Source of the DNA: JBCCXZ01 sp965228005
GTDB lineage: Bacteria > Planctomycetota > Planctomycetia > Pirellulales > Lacipirellulaceae
NCBI GenBank assembly: GCA_965228005.1
Contig: CBDDGV010000001.1
Coordinates: forward strand, 1,116,001-1,180,000
Direction: 5' to 3'
DNA: 64,000 nt
Below are positions 1-7,306 of this stretch, piece by piece (positions within the stretch are counted from its first letter, which is position 1; each line of letters starts with the position of its first letter). The notes under the pieces were generated by a model, which was not told the DNA's origin, made no database searches, and was given only the letters and a program-made list of their open reading frames with translations. The position numbers and the translations under genes are program-made.

Positions 1-1577
1 GGGACGAGAAGAAGATCGTCGTCGACCAGATGCGCGACGGCGAACTCAAGCTCCTCTACCTAGCCCCCGAGACGCTGCTTGCCGGGGAAATGCTATCGGT
101 GCTCGCCTCGGTCGACGTCTCGCTCTTCGCCATCGACGAGGCCCACTGCGTCTCCAGCTGGGGCCACGACTTCCGCCCCGAGTACCGCGGCTTGCGGGTC
201 CTCAAAGAACGCTTCCCCGCGGTCGGAGTCCACGCCTACACCGCCACCGCCACCGAGCGCGTCCGCGCCGACATCGCCGAGCAGCTCGAACTCACCGACC
301 CGGAACTGCTCGTCGGCTCGTTCGACCGCCCCAACCTCGAGTACCGCGTCGAACGCCGCAACGGCGGGCTCCGCCAGGTGACCGACGTCATCAACCGCCA
401 CCCCGACGAGTCGGGCATCGTCTACTGCATTACCCGCAAGGAGGTCGAAAAAACCGCCGCCGCCCTCAAGGCCGACGGCCGCCGCGTCGCCCCCTACCAC
501 GCCGGCCTCGAACCCGCACAGCGGCAACGCGCCCAAGACGCCTTCCTCGCCGAACGCATCGACATCATCGTCGCCACGGTCGCCTTCGGCATGGGCATCG
601 ACAAATCGAACGTCCGCTACGTCGTCCACACCGGCATGCCCAAATCGCTCGAAGCCTACCAGCAGGAGTCCGGCCGCGCCGGACGCGACGGCCTCGAAGC
701 CGAGTGCTGCCTCTTCTACTCCCCCGCCGACGTCATGAAGTGGAAGCGCTTGATCCAACCCACCGAAACCGGCTACGAAGAGGCCCTCGCCGCCCTGGCC
801 GGCATCGAACGCTTCTGCGGCACGCTCCGCTGCCGCCACCAGCTCCTCGCCGAACACTTCGGCCAAACGCTCGACCACGACGACTGCGGCGCCTGCGACT
901 ACTGCCTCGGCGAACTCGACGAGGTGGACGACCCGCTCACGCTCGCCCAGAAAATCCTCTCCTGCGTCGTCCGGCTCGACCAACGCTACGGCGGCGACTA
1001 CAACGCCCTGGTCCTCACCGGCTCGCGCGAGAAACGCATCCTCGAAAACGGCCACGACGAGCTCAGCACCTACGGCCTGCTCGGCGAGCACCCCCGCCAC
1101 GCCGTGCGCGACTGGCTCGAGCAGCTCGTCGGCCAGGGCTGCGCCGAGAAGTACGGCGAGTACAACCTTGTGGCCCTCACCGACCTCGGCCGCGACGTCC
1201 TCCGCGGCGACCACACCCCACGCCTGCTGAAGCCCGCCCTCAAACCCGAACGCAGCTCGTCGTCCTCCCGCAAGCCATCGGCCACCTCTGACCGGGGACA
1301 CGAAGACTGGGCGGGCGTCGACCGCGACCTGTTCGAGGCGCTCCGCGCATTGCGGAAGGAGATCGCTTCGGAGAAGGGCGTCCCCGCGTACATCGTCTTC
1401 GGCGACGCCACCCTCCGCGACCTGGCCCGCCGCCGCCCGTCGACCGAAGAGACGTTCCTAGCCGCCCAAGGCGTCGGCCGAAAGAAATGGCGCGACTACG
1501 GCGAGCGTTTTCTAGCAGCCATCACCGCCCACTGCCAACAAATGGGCCTGGCCGTCGACGTAGAGCCCGTCGACTAG
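1..1577 (+). CDS. recQ: ATP-dependent DNA helicase RecQ (5' end outside window)
   Basis: 3'->5' DNA helicase used in recombination and fork repair. The reading frame is open from the first bases (phase starts at base 3), so the N-terminus and the Walker A motif lie outside the window. Seen here: the DEAH box (IDEAHCVSSWGHDFRPEY), motif III (TATAT), the helicase C-terminal lobe with the QESGRAGRDG arginine-finger motif, the RecQ zinc site (CRHQ, then a CGACDYC cluster), a winged-helix RQC region and a C-terminal HRDC domain (about 70 residues before the stop). The domain order is that of full-length bacterial RecQ. Downstream DNA is gene-poor and repeat-rich, so the gene is probably the last of its transcript. 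Confidence 0.95.
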   Translation, partial: DEKKIVVDQMRDGELKLLYLAPETLLAGEMLSVLASVDVSLFAIDEAHCVSSWGHDFRPEYRGLRVLKERFPAVGVHAYTATATERVRADIAEQLELTDPELLVGSFDRPNLEYRVERRNGGLRQVTDVINRHPDESGIVYCITRKEVEKTAAALKADGRRVAPYHAGLEPAQRQRAQDAFLAERIDIIVATVAFGMGIDKSNVRYVVHTGMPKSLEAYQQESGRAGRDGLEAECCLFYSPADVMKWKRLIQPTETGYEEALAALAGIERFCGTLRCRHQLLAEHFGQTLDHDDCGACDYCLGELDEVDDPLTLAQKILSCVVRLDQRYGGDYNALVLTGSREKRILENGHDELSTYGLLGEHPRHAVRDWLEQLVGQGCAEKYGEYNLVALTDLGRDVLRGDHTPRLLKPALKPERSSSSSRKPSATSDRGHEDWAGVDRDLFEALRALRKEIASEKGVPAYIVFGDATLRDLARRRPSTEETFLAAQGVGRKKWRDYGERFLAAITAHCQQMGLAVDVEPVD

Positions 1578-1664
1578 CCGCCAAGAGTGGCACTGCTGCC
1601 TGCCTGGGTGGCACTGGCGTCTCGCGCGCCACTGGTAGTCCGGCTCTGCTGCCTTTCCCGGGTG

Positions 1665-1685
1665 GCACTGGCGTCTCGCCAGTGC
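1665..1685. repeat. GCACTGGC hairpin repeat, single unit
   Basis: GCACTGGC-gtctc-GCCAGTGC forms a perfect 8-bp stem. A degraded second unit lies just upstream (about 1604-1640). It belongs to the same family as the copies at 1921, 3283, 4191, 21219 and 45221. Confidence 0.8.
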
Positions 1686-1749
1686 AGCGTCACGAGAAAA
1701 CACTGCAAGCCAACAGCGCCGCCCCGCCGCAGAGGCATCCACCCCCATA

Positions 1750-1835
1750 TGCCCTGAAGGGGCTAGACAACGTAGCCCAGGGTCAGGCCCGGGCAGCGCA
1801 GCGCCCCCGGGCCGCCACCCTGGGTCTTCGGTGCA
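1750..1835. repeat. REP-like palindromic element, diverged
   Basis: A 'GCCC..GGGGC' hairpin, then 'gtagcCCAGGG' and a GC-rich palindromic middle closed by 'CCCTGGG'. The same plan (short GC palindrome, gtagc, CCAGGG...CCCTGG) recurs at 3113-3192 and on both sides of the transposase at 25924-26376, so I place it in that family. The sequence is diverged and the assignment is by architecture. Confidence 0.5.
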
Positions 1836-1914
1836 GCACAAGAAGCGGCCGAGCGGCAGATTCGATTGCGTTCGGCGCTCGGCCGAAGCCGGAATGATCC
1901 GCGGGTCGGGGGGC

Positions 1915-2060
1915 GGTGTGGCACTGGCGTCTCGCCAGTGCGAATCCAACTCAACGCTGCACTGGCAAGATGCCAGTGCCACCCAACCACTCGACCACAT
2001 CCAAACCGGGGCGCCGCCCGCCTACGGCAGGCTGACCCTGGGCTTTGCTGTTCAGCCCCG
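1915..2060. repeat. Double-hairpin dispersed repeat, long copy A
   Basis: Two hairpins, GCACTGGC-gtctc-GCCAGTGC (1921-1941) and GCACTGGC-aagat-GCCAGTGC (1959-1979), are followed by a shared tail containing 'actcgaccacatccaa' and 'ccctgggctt'. The copy at 3277-3420 matches over about 130 bp with few differences. Confidence 0.85.
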
Positions 2061-2170
2061 TTGGGGCAAAGAACGGAAGTAGCCCAAGAACAGAACCCTA
2101 ACCCCTCGCTCTGTCCCCTGTCTCCTTCCCCCTCCCCTCTGACCTCCCACAACTGACCTCTACCAAAAAG

Positions 2171-2255
2171 CGGACGGGGAGGGATTCGAACCCCCGGATG
2201 GTTGCCCATCGCCGGTTTTCAAGACCGGTGCATTCGACCACTCTGCCACCCGTCC
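2171..2255 (-). tRNA. tRNA-Ser (anticodon TGA)
   Basis: Read on the minus strand: acceptor stem GGACGGG/CCCGTCC, a TGG..GAGTGG D-arm, anticodon stem CCGGT..ACCGG around a loop reading CTTGAAA (anticodon TGA), a long variable arm as expected for a class II tRNA, and a T-arm with GGGTTCGAATCCC. The discriminator base is G, as in serine tRNAs. CCA is not encoded. Confidence 0.95.
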
Positions 2256-2370
2256 GGCTGCTGTTCTTGTAGGGGGTTTGATCGTTCACGGCAAGGCGGT
2301 GAACACTGCAAGCGTACTCTTCATGCAGCTAATCCCGAATTCAACTGACCAAGTCGTAGCTCACATGGGA

Positions 2371-3036
2371 TTACTGCGTGAACTCTCGGCCACCACCGCC
2401 GTCCGCTTGCCATTGGCCTACTTCGGCTTTGTTCACGCAATCCTTGTCGATCCGCTTAGCTCTGGCGCCATTGGATCCGTATATCTCGCTAACACTAGGA
2501 GCAAGAGGGAAAGGCTGCCCGTTTCGGTAGTCCTGCGAAGGCGGATAGAAGTCCTTTGGGAGGAACTTCTCCGTTACATCCACGCCTATCGGCTTGCCTG
2601 AAGGCAACGCAGTCAAGACTACGCCCCTCCTCCCCTCATTTGATTTCCAGATCACCTTCACAGGCACGCCGGGCTCGACTTGAGGAGAATCCGTAAGCGT
2701 TTTTAGGCATATCGTTACCTCCTCAGTGGGCGTATCTGCTGTGTTCTCGAGGTACAGCCTAAGCCTGCCCGTCACTACTTCTTCACCGTTGACTCTCCGT
2801 CTCGTTGTAATCCACTCTTCCCAGAAGTTCACCGAACTGGCTGGGGATCGTCTCTCGCCTTCTAGTCTCTCTATGTCGTTCTCTGCCAGAGTCTCGGCGG
2901 CATCAGCACTATCCTTTTGAATCTTGAGCGAATTGGCGGATAACTGAATTCCTATAACCATCAACACGCATACAGCGAATCCGACCAAGGCACTGAATAG
3001 ATCGAGATTGTACTTCTGCGTGGATCTGTTCTTCAT
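2371..3036 (-). CDS. Hypothetical single-pass membrane protein
   Basis: 221 aa, not recognised. The N-terminus is basic (MKNRSTQKYN) and is followed by one hydrophobic segment at about residues 12-32, then an acidic helix-like stretch (about 38-62) and a soluble C-terminal part with alternating beta-like hydrophobics. This suggests a signal anchor with the bulk outside the cytoplasm. There is no clear Shine-Dalgarno. Base composition is visibly lower in GC than the neighbouring housekeeping genes, which suggests acquisition or relaxed selection. A plus-strand frame (2278-2601) overlaps it but lacks any recognisable feature. The function is unknown. Confidence 0.6.
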   Translation of the reverse strand: MKNRSTQKYNLDLFSALVGFAVCVLMVIGIQLSANSLKIQKDSADAAETLAENDIERLEGERRSPASSVNFWEEWITTRRRVNGEEVVTGRLRLYLENTADTPTEEVTICLKTLTDSPQVEPGVPVKVIWKSNEGRRGVVLTALPSGKPIGVDVTEKFLPKDFYPPSQDYRNGQPFPLAPSVSEIYGSNGARAKRIDKDCVNKAEVGQWQADGGGGREFTQ

Positions 3037-3112
3037 GGCTGCGCATGTGTGGTTCGTTCAGTGTTGGTTGTCATATCCGGTACGATGCACACGCCCACGT
3101 GGGCATCCTCAT

Positions 3113-3192
3113 CCGCCCCGTAGGGGCGAAGGCGTGTAGCCCAGGGCAAGGCCCGCGAGAGCAAAGCGAAACGCGGGCCGCAGCCCTGGGTT
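3113..3192. repeat. REP-like palindromic element
   Basis: CGCCCC-gta-GGGGCG, then 'gtgtagc', then CCAGGG ... CCCTGG enclosing an inner GCCCGCG/CGCGGGC palindrome. It has the same layout and the same 'gtgtagcc' connector as the element left of the transposase gene at 25834-25879. Confidence 0.65.
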
Positions 3193-3276
3193 GTCGTTCA
3201 CCCCCGACCACGGCGAGCGGTCGGCCTGATTCTACTCGGCGGACGACCGAGGCCGCAGCTACCCGCGGATGAAGGC

Positions 3277-3420
3277 GGTGTGGCACTGGCGTCTCGCCAG
3301 TGCGAATCCAACTCGACGCTGCACTGGCAAGATGCCAGTGCCACCCAAACACTCGACCACATCCAACCCAGGGCGGCGTCTGCCTGCGGCAGCCTTGCCC
3401 TGGGCTTTCGGCCCACGCCC
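3277..3420. repeat. Double-hairpin dispersed repeat, long copy B
   Basis: Hairpins at 3283-3303 (loop gtctc) and 3321-3341 (loop aagat) with the same spacing and tail as copy A at 1915-2060, in the same orientation. The close match over the tail suggests recent copying or gene conversion. Confidence 0.85.
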
Positions 3421-3500
3421 CTGCGGGGCCCCTCTCGGCGTGGCGTCCCCAGTGCGCCTCCGCGTCTCTGCGTCAGACTCCCCTCCCTACCCGCCAAACC

Positions 3501-3531
3501 TTGACCCGCCCTAGGTAAGACACTATCTTAC
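3501..3531 (+). promoter_or_regulatory. vapBC promoter with palindromic operator
   Basis: A -35 box TTGACC (3501-3506), 17-bp spacer and -10 box TATCTT (3524-3529) lead to a predicted transcription start near 3536, the antitoxin ATG itself. The perfect inverted repeat GTAAGA-N5-TCTTAC (3515-3531) overlaps the -10 box. This is the usual place for an autorepressor site of a VapB/VapBC complex. The promoter call is by eye. Confidence 0.6.
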
Positions 3532-3535
3532 AGAT

Positions 3536-3766
3536 ATGAAGACCACCGTCTCCTCCAAAGGCCAGATCGTCCTCCCCGCCGACCTCCGCGGCCGCGACGG
3601 GATCGAGCCCGGCCAGCAGTTCGAGATTCAACGCATCGAGTCAGGCGAGTACCTCCTCAAGAAACTCCCCGACGGCGACACCGCCGGCATCGTCGACTGG
3701 CTGCTGAGTTGCCCCGAGAAGGGCTGGTTCGAGCCGCTCCCCTCCGAGTCCACCGATACGCTCTAG
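3536..3766 (+). CDS. VapB-type antitoxin, AbrB/MazE fold
   Basis: 76 aa. The N-terminus carries the swapped-hairpin AbrB DNA-binding signature (TTVSSKGQIVLPADLR, residues 3-18); a C-terminal tail with Trp and Pro residues probably wraps the toxin. Such antitoxins neutralise the PIN toxin and repress their own operon together with it. The toxin gene starts 7 bp after the stop. No Shine-Dalgarno precedes the ATG, and the predicted transcription start falls on the ATG, so the message may be leaderless. Confidence 0.85.
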   Translation: MKTTVSSKGQIVLPADLRGRDGIEPGQQFEIQRIESGEYLLKKLPDGDTAGIVDWLLSCPEKGWFEPLPSESTDTL

Positions 3767-3773
3767 CCGCCCC

Positions 3774-4181
3774 GTGAAGTACCTGGTCGACGCCAACGTC
3801 CTCAGCGAGCCGACCAAGCCGCGGCCCGACCCTGCGGCCGTCCAGTGGCTCCGCGACCACGAGCCCGACCTCGCCGTCAGCCCGATCGTCCTCGGCGAGC
3901 TGCACTACGGCATCCTCCTGCTGCCCGCCGGCCGCAAACGCACCCGGCTCTTGAAGTGGTTCGAGCAAGGCGTGCAGCGTTTCCCCACGCTCGACTTCGA
4001 CGCCCCCGCCGCCGACGCCTGGGCCCGCCTGCTGGCCAAGCTCAAGAAAGACGGCCAAGCGATGCCGATCAAAGACAGCCTCATCGCCGCCTCCGCCAAG
4101 CAGCACGGCCTGACGGTCGCCACCCGCAACACCGCCGACTTCCAGCACGCCGGCGTCAAACTCGTCGATCCGTTTGGTTGA
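3774..4181 (+). CDS. VapC-type PIN-domain ribonuclease toxin
   Basis: 135 aa, the usual VapC length. PIN-domain metal ligands are all present: D6 (VDANVLSE), E42 (LGELHYG), D101 (IKDSLIAASA) and D122 (TRNTADF). VapC toxins cleave tRNA or rRNA in a Mg2+-dependent way and are held inactive by the antitoxin encoded just upstream. The start is GTG, 7 bp after the antitoxin stop. The toxin looks intact. Its target cannot be told from sequence. Confidence 0.9.
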   Translation: MKYLVDANVLSEPTKPRPDPAAVQWLRDHEPDLAVSPIVLGELHYGILLLPAGRKRTRLLKWFEQGVQRFPTLDFDAPAADAWARLLAKLKKDGQAMPIKDSLIAASAKQHGLTVATRNTADFQHAGVKLVDPFG

Positions 4182-4190
4182 CCATCGGGT

Positions 4191-4251
4191 GGCACTGGCA
4201 TCTTGCCATTGCCGCGCTTCGCTGGATTCGCACTGGGGAGACGCCAGTGCC
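4191..4251. repeat. Double-hairpin dispersed repeat, inverted copy
   Basis: Reads as the reverse complement of the hairpin core at 1921-1979: GGCACTGGC-atctt-GCCATTGC, a spacer with 'gctggattcg', then GCACTGGGgagacGCCAGTGC. Two substitutions weaken the stems. It starts 9 bp after the vapC stop, where it could act as a transcript-end hairpin. Confidence 0.8.
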
Positions 4252-4329
4252 AACCAACACCATCTCCCCACCAGACCTTGAAAATGGACACCCGTACAGT
4301 TATACTGCGTCTCACCACCAAGCCCAAGG

Positions 4330-4413
4330 CTCTTTGACAACCCACGCTCTTTGACAACCCACGCTCTTTGACAACCCACGCTCTTTGACAACCCACGCTC
4401 TTTGACAACCCAC
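4330..4413. repeat. Five tandem copies of a 17-bp unit
   Basis: The unit CTCTTTGACAACCCACG repeats at 4330, 4347, 4364, 4381 and 4398 (last copy 16 bp) with no internal mismatches. There are no spacers, so it is not a CRISPR array. Each unit contains TTTGACA, which resembles a -35 box on the plus strand. Confidence 0.95.
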
Positions 4414-5267
4414 CGCCACCAAGCCCCGGGCGGCGTCCCCTCTGCGCCTTAGCGCCTTTGCGAGAGCCCTCCCATCTGTCCCCAAACCTCAAAACATCCC
4501 CAGCAAAACCCCCAACACTTCCGACCGCCCCGCCAACCAAGAACCCCGAGAATCCCAGAACGCAGCGCACTGCAGCCCGGTCAAACCCCCCCGACTTCTG
4601 CAGAGCCCAGAATGCCCAAACTCACCCAGTTCTGTCCCGCCAAGAATAGCCGCCGGCCTACGGCCGGCGGGCGAACCGGGGTACCAACGCCGCCAAAACG
4701 TTCCGGTTCTGTCCCACCAGAGCGTACCCTGTCCCCAACGGCCAGAAGCCATGAGCCACACCAAATCCCGCGAGGCGATCTTCACCAACGGATCCAACCT
4801 CACCAACACGGCCCGCATGCCAGCGGAGCCTCTTTAAGAACTGGTCATTCACCCGTTGGCCGATGCCTCTACCTCTTTTCAGATCGAACTGTCGAACCGA
4901 CGCCGATGAATCGCGTACCGTCAGAGGCCGCGAAGATTACCGGCAGATCGACCGTCAGTAAGCCCCAGCCGGTTGGTCCAACCGCCTTGGGATGAAGCAG
5001 TTACGCATCCACCGCTACGGTCCGCCGAGGAGACCCACGGCCTGGAGAATACTCACTCGCAAACGGCAATCCGCTCGTTTGGGCTCCAATAATTGCAACC
5101 CCAAGGCATCCGTTGTAGTTTCGTGTTGCTGCCGATGGTGGATCGATTGTGCTGGCCGCTCGACGCGGATCGTTTAGATCGAGGTCGCTGACGCCGCGTC
5201 TCCGGAACCCGCGCCCGCAACAATCTCCGCCCTCCCCGGAACAAGCCAATCTCTGGAAGAGGCCCTC

Positions 5268-6314
5268 ATGTCGTCCACGACAGCGATGGATGCGTCTGCC
5301 AATTCGGCCCCGCAGGCGCTTGATGACACCGACGTCCAGGCGGTCGACCGGCTCCGCGAAGCAAACGCCAGCCTCCGCCAAGAACTCGGGCGGGTGATCG
5401 TCGGCCAAGAAGACGTCATCGAGTTGCTCACGATCTGCCTCTTTGCACGCGGCCACGCCCTGCTGATGGGCGTGCCCGGTTTGGCAAAGACCCTGCTGGT
5501 GAGCAAGCTGGCCGAGACGATGTCGCTCGACTTCAGCCGCATCCAGTTCACGCCGGACCTGATGCCGATGGACATCACCGGCACCGACATCCTCCAGGAC
5601 ACGCCCGACGGTCGGCGCGAGTTCGAGTTCGTCCACGGCCCCGTGTTCGCCAACGTCGTGCTGGCCGACGAGATCAACCGCGCCCCGCCGAAGACGCAGG
5701 CCTCGATGCTCGAAGCGATGCAAGAGTCTCGCGTCACCGCGGTCGGCAAGTCGTTCGACCTCACGCCGCCCTTCCTGGTGCTGGCGACTCAGAACCCGGT
5801 CGAGCAAGAAGGCACCTACCCGCTTCCCGAAGCCCAGCTCGACCGATTCATGTTCTTGATCGAGCTGGACTACCCCAAGTCGGAGGCCGAGGAAATCGAG
5901 ATCGCCCGCGCGAACACGGGCGAGTCGGTCCCGAAGCTCGACCCGCTGATGGACGCGGCCGAGATCATCGCCCACCAGAGCCTGGTGCGCCGCATCCCCG
6001 TGCCCGACCACATCTACCGCTACGCGGCGCGTCTGGTGCGGCGTTCACGCCCCGCCAGCGAGGATTCACCAGAGTGGTTGCGTCCGCTCGTCCTGTGGGG
6101 CGCCGGCCCGCGGGCGGTGTTGAATCTGATCCTCGGAGCCAAAGCCCGCGCGGCGCTCATGGGCAGCTACATGGTGCGGCTGGAGGACGTCCAAGAAGTT
6201 GCAGCGCCTGTGCTCACCCACAGGATTATCACGACGTTTGCGGCACAAGCGGAAGGCGTGGACGCCCGGTCCATCGTCAAGCGTTTAGTGGAAGAGTCGG
6301 AGACCGACTCGTAA
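5268..6314 (+). CDS. MoxR-family AAA+ ATPase
   Basis: 348 aa. MoxR ATPases act as chaperone-like motors that mature or activate complexes, usually with VWA-domain partners encoded beside them. Walker A is GVPGLAKT (about residues 68-75), Walker B with the adjacent Asn is VLADEINRAP, the sensor-1 region is LATQNPVEQEGTYPLPEAQLDRF, and a C-terminal lid follows. A purine-rich GGAAGAGG sits just before the ATG; an alternative in-frame start lies at 5286. It is the first gene of a nine-gene run ending at 20605, and the DUF58 and VWA genes directly after it are the classic companions. Confidence 0.93.
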   Translation: MSSTTAMDASANSAPQALDDTDVQAVDRLREANASLRQELGRVIVGQEDVIELLTICLFARGHALLMGVPGLAKTLLVSKLAETMSLDFSRIQFTPDLMPMDITGTDILQDTPDGRREFEFVHGPVFANVVLADEINRAPPKTQASMLEAMQESRVTAVGKSFDLTPPFLVLATQNPVEQEGTYPLPEAQLDRFMFLIELDYPKSEAEEIEIARANTGESVPKLDPLMDAAEIIAHQSLVRRIPVPDHIYRYAARLVRRSRPASEDSPEWLRPLVLWGAGPRAVLNLILGAKARAALMGSYMVRLEDVQEVAAPVLTHRIITTFAAQAEGVDARSIVKRLVEESETDS

Positions 6315-6385
6315 CGCAGTTGCGAACTACCGGTGGCGGCAGTCACGCCCCGACGGCGTTTCGTGCAAGGAGCCCCAGTAATCGC

Positions 6386-7306
6386 ATGCAGCCGGCTGAC
6401 GAAAAAGCTCGGTCGTTCCTCGAACCGGCGGTACTCGCCCGGTTGGCCGCGGTGCCGCTGATGGCCCGCAAGCCGATGTTGGGAAACGTCTCCGGCCGGC
6501 ACCGCAGCCCGCACCGCGGTGCCAGCGTCGAGTTCGCCGAGTACCGCAAGTACGTCCCCGGGGACGACCTCCGGCGCCTCCACTGGCGGGCGTTGGGGCG
6601 GACCGGTCGGCGGTACGTGAAGGAGTTCGAGGCCGACACCAATCTGCGGTGCTGCCTGGTCGTCGATACCAGCGGGTCGATGAGGTTCGGCGGCTCGGGC
6701 GGGGGGCTCAGCAAGATCGACTACGCCCGCCGCGTAGCCGGTGCGCTGGGCTACCTGGCCGTCCAGCAGGGAGACGCGGTTGGGCTGCACTGCGTAGCCG
6801 ACGGCGTCGTGCAGTACCTGCCGCCCCGCCGCAACCCGGGCCACCTGGCCCACGTGTTCGACGTGGTCGAAGCGATCGAACCCAAGGGGCCTACTCGTCT
6901 CGTGTCAGCGCTGCACGAGCTGGCGGAGACCATCCCCCAGCGTGCTCTGGTGATCGTGATATCCGATCTGTTCGAAGAACCGTCGCAGCTCCGTGAGTGC
7001 TTCGAGCACCTCAGGTTCCGCAACCACGACCTGGCCGCCATCCACCTGATGGAGCGGCAAGAAGTCGAGTTCGATTTCCGACGACCCACGCGGTTCGTCG
7101 ACCTGGAGGGCGGGACGAGCGTCCTCGCCGAGCCCGTCGAGATCGCCGACCGTTACCACAAGGCGATACGGCAGTACCTGAACGATCTCCGCCAAGCGGT
7201 TTTGGAGACCGGCGTCGACTACCATTTCACGCTCCTCGATCAGCCCTACGAGCAGACGCTTTCGCGGTTCCTGGTCCAACGCACGCATCGACGGGGCGCG
7301 AGATGA
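6386..7306 (+). CDS. DUF58 domain protein with VWA-like fold
   Basis: 306 aa from the ATG at 6386; the frame is open further upstream, but AAGGAG at 6367-6372 and the conserved N-terminus favour this start. The DUF58 signature is the stretch RGASVEFAEYRKYVPGDDLR followed by IHWR-like LHWRALGRTGR. A metal-ion-dependent adhesion site of the VWA type follows (VVDTSGSM, D-x-S-x-S). DUF58 proteins pair with MoxR ATPases and are probably membrane-associated cytoplasmic scaffolds. The stop overlaps the next start as ATGA. Confidence 0.9.
   Translation: MQPADEKARSFLEPAVLARLAAVPLMARKPMLGNVSGRHRSPHRGASVEFAEYRKYVPGDDLRRLHWRALGRTGRRYVKEFEADTNLRCCLVVDTSGSMRFGGSGGGLSKIDYARRVAGALGYLAVQQGDAVGLHCVADGVVQYLPPRRNPGHLAHVFDVVEAIEPKGPTRLVSALHELAETIPQRALVIVISDLFEEPSQLRECFEHLRFRNHDLAAIHLMERQEVEFDFRRPTRFVDLEGGTSVLAEPVEIADRYHKAIRQYLNDLRQAVLETGVDYHFTLLDQPYEQTLSRFLVQRTHRRGAR

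Larger units (their letters stand above)
1578..2170. other. Gene-free repeat-bearing region
   Basis: No convincing gene is seen between recQ and the tRNA-Ser. Several short open frames exist on both strands, but they run through hairpin repeats and have no start signal or domain. The stretch holds two kinds of dispersed palindromic element, annotated separately. Confidence 0.7.
3037..3535. other. Gene-free repeat-rich spacer
   Basis: No gene is seen. The region carries a REP-like element and a long copy of the double-hairpin repeat, and it ends in the promoter of the toxin-antitoxin operon. Confidence 0.7.
4182..5267. other. 1.1-kb region without a convincing gene
   Basis: Between vapC and moxR. 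It contains an inverted copy of the double-hairpin repeat, a 17-bp tandem repeat and C-rich low-complexity DNA (4440-4800). A 127-codon frame at 4612 lacks a Shine-Dalgarno and has an atypical composition. The last 300 bp probably carry the promoter of the moxR operon, but I cannot assign boxes. Confidence 0.65.

Noticed and set aside
93..1301. 402-codon minus-strand frame across recQ
   Set aside because: Shadow of RecQ; low-complexity Gly/Val/Ala composition.
1512..3352. Short frames reading WIRTGETPVP or WHWHLAS
   Set aside because: Chance translations of the CACTGGC hairpin repeats, which recur identically at unrelated sites.
4330..4413. CRISPR array
   Set aside because: The 17-bp units are contiguous with no spacers, and no cas gene is in the window.
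4612..4995. 127-codon gene before moxR
   Set aside because: No Shine-Dalgarno, Pro/Thr/Ser-rich composition, and it runs through C-rich low-complexity DNA.
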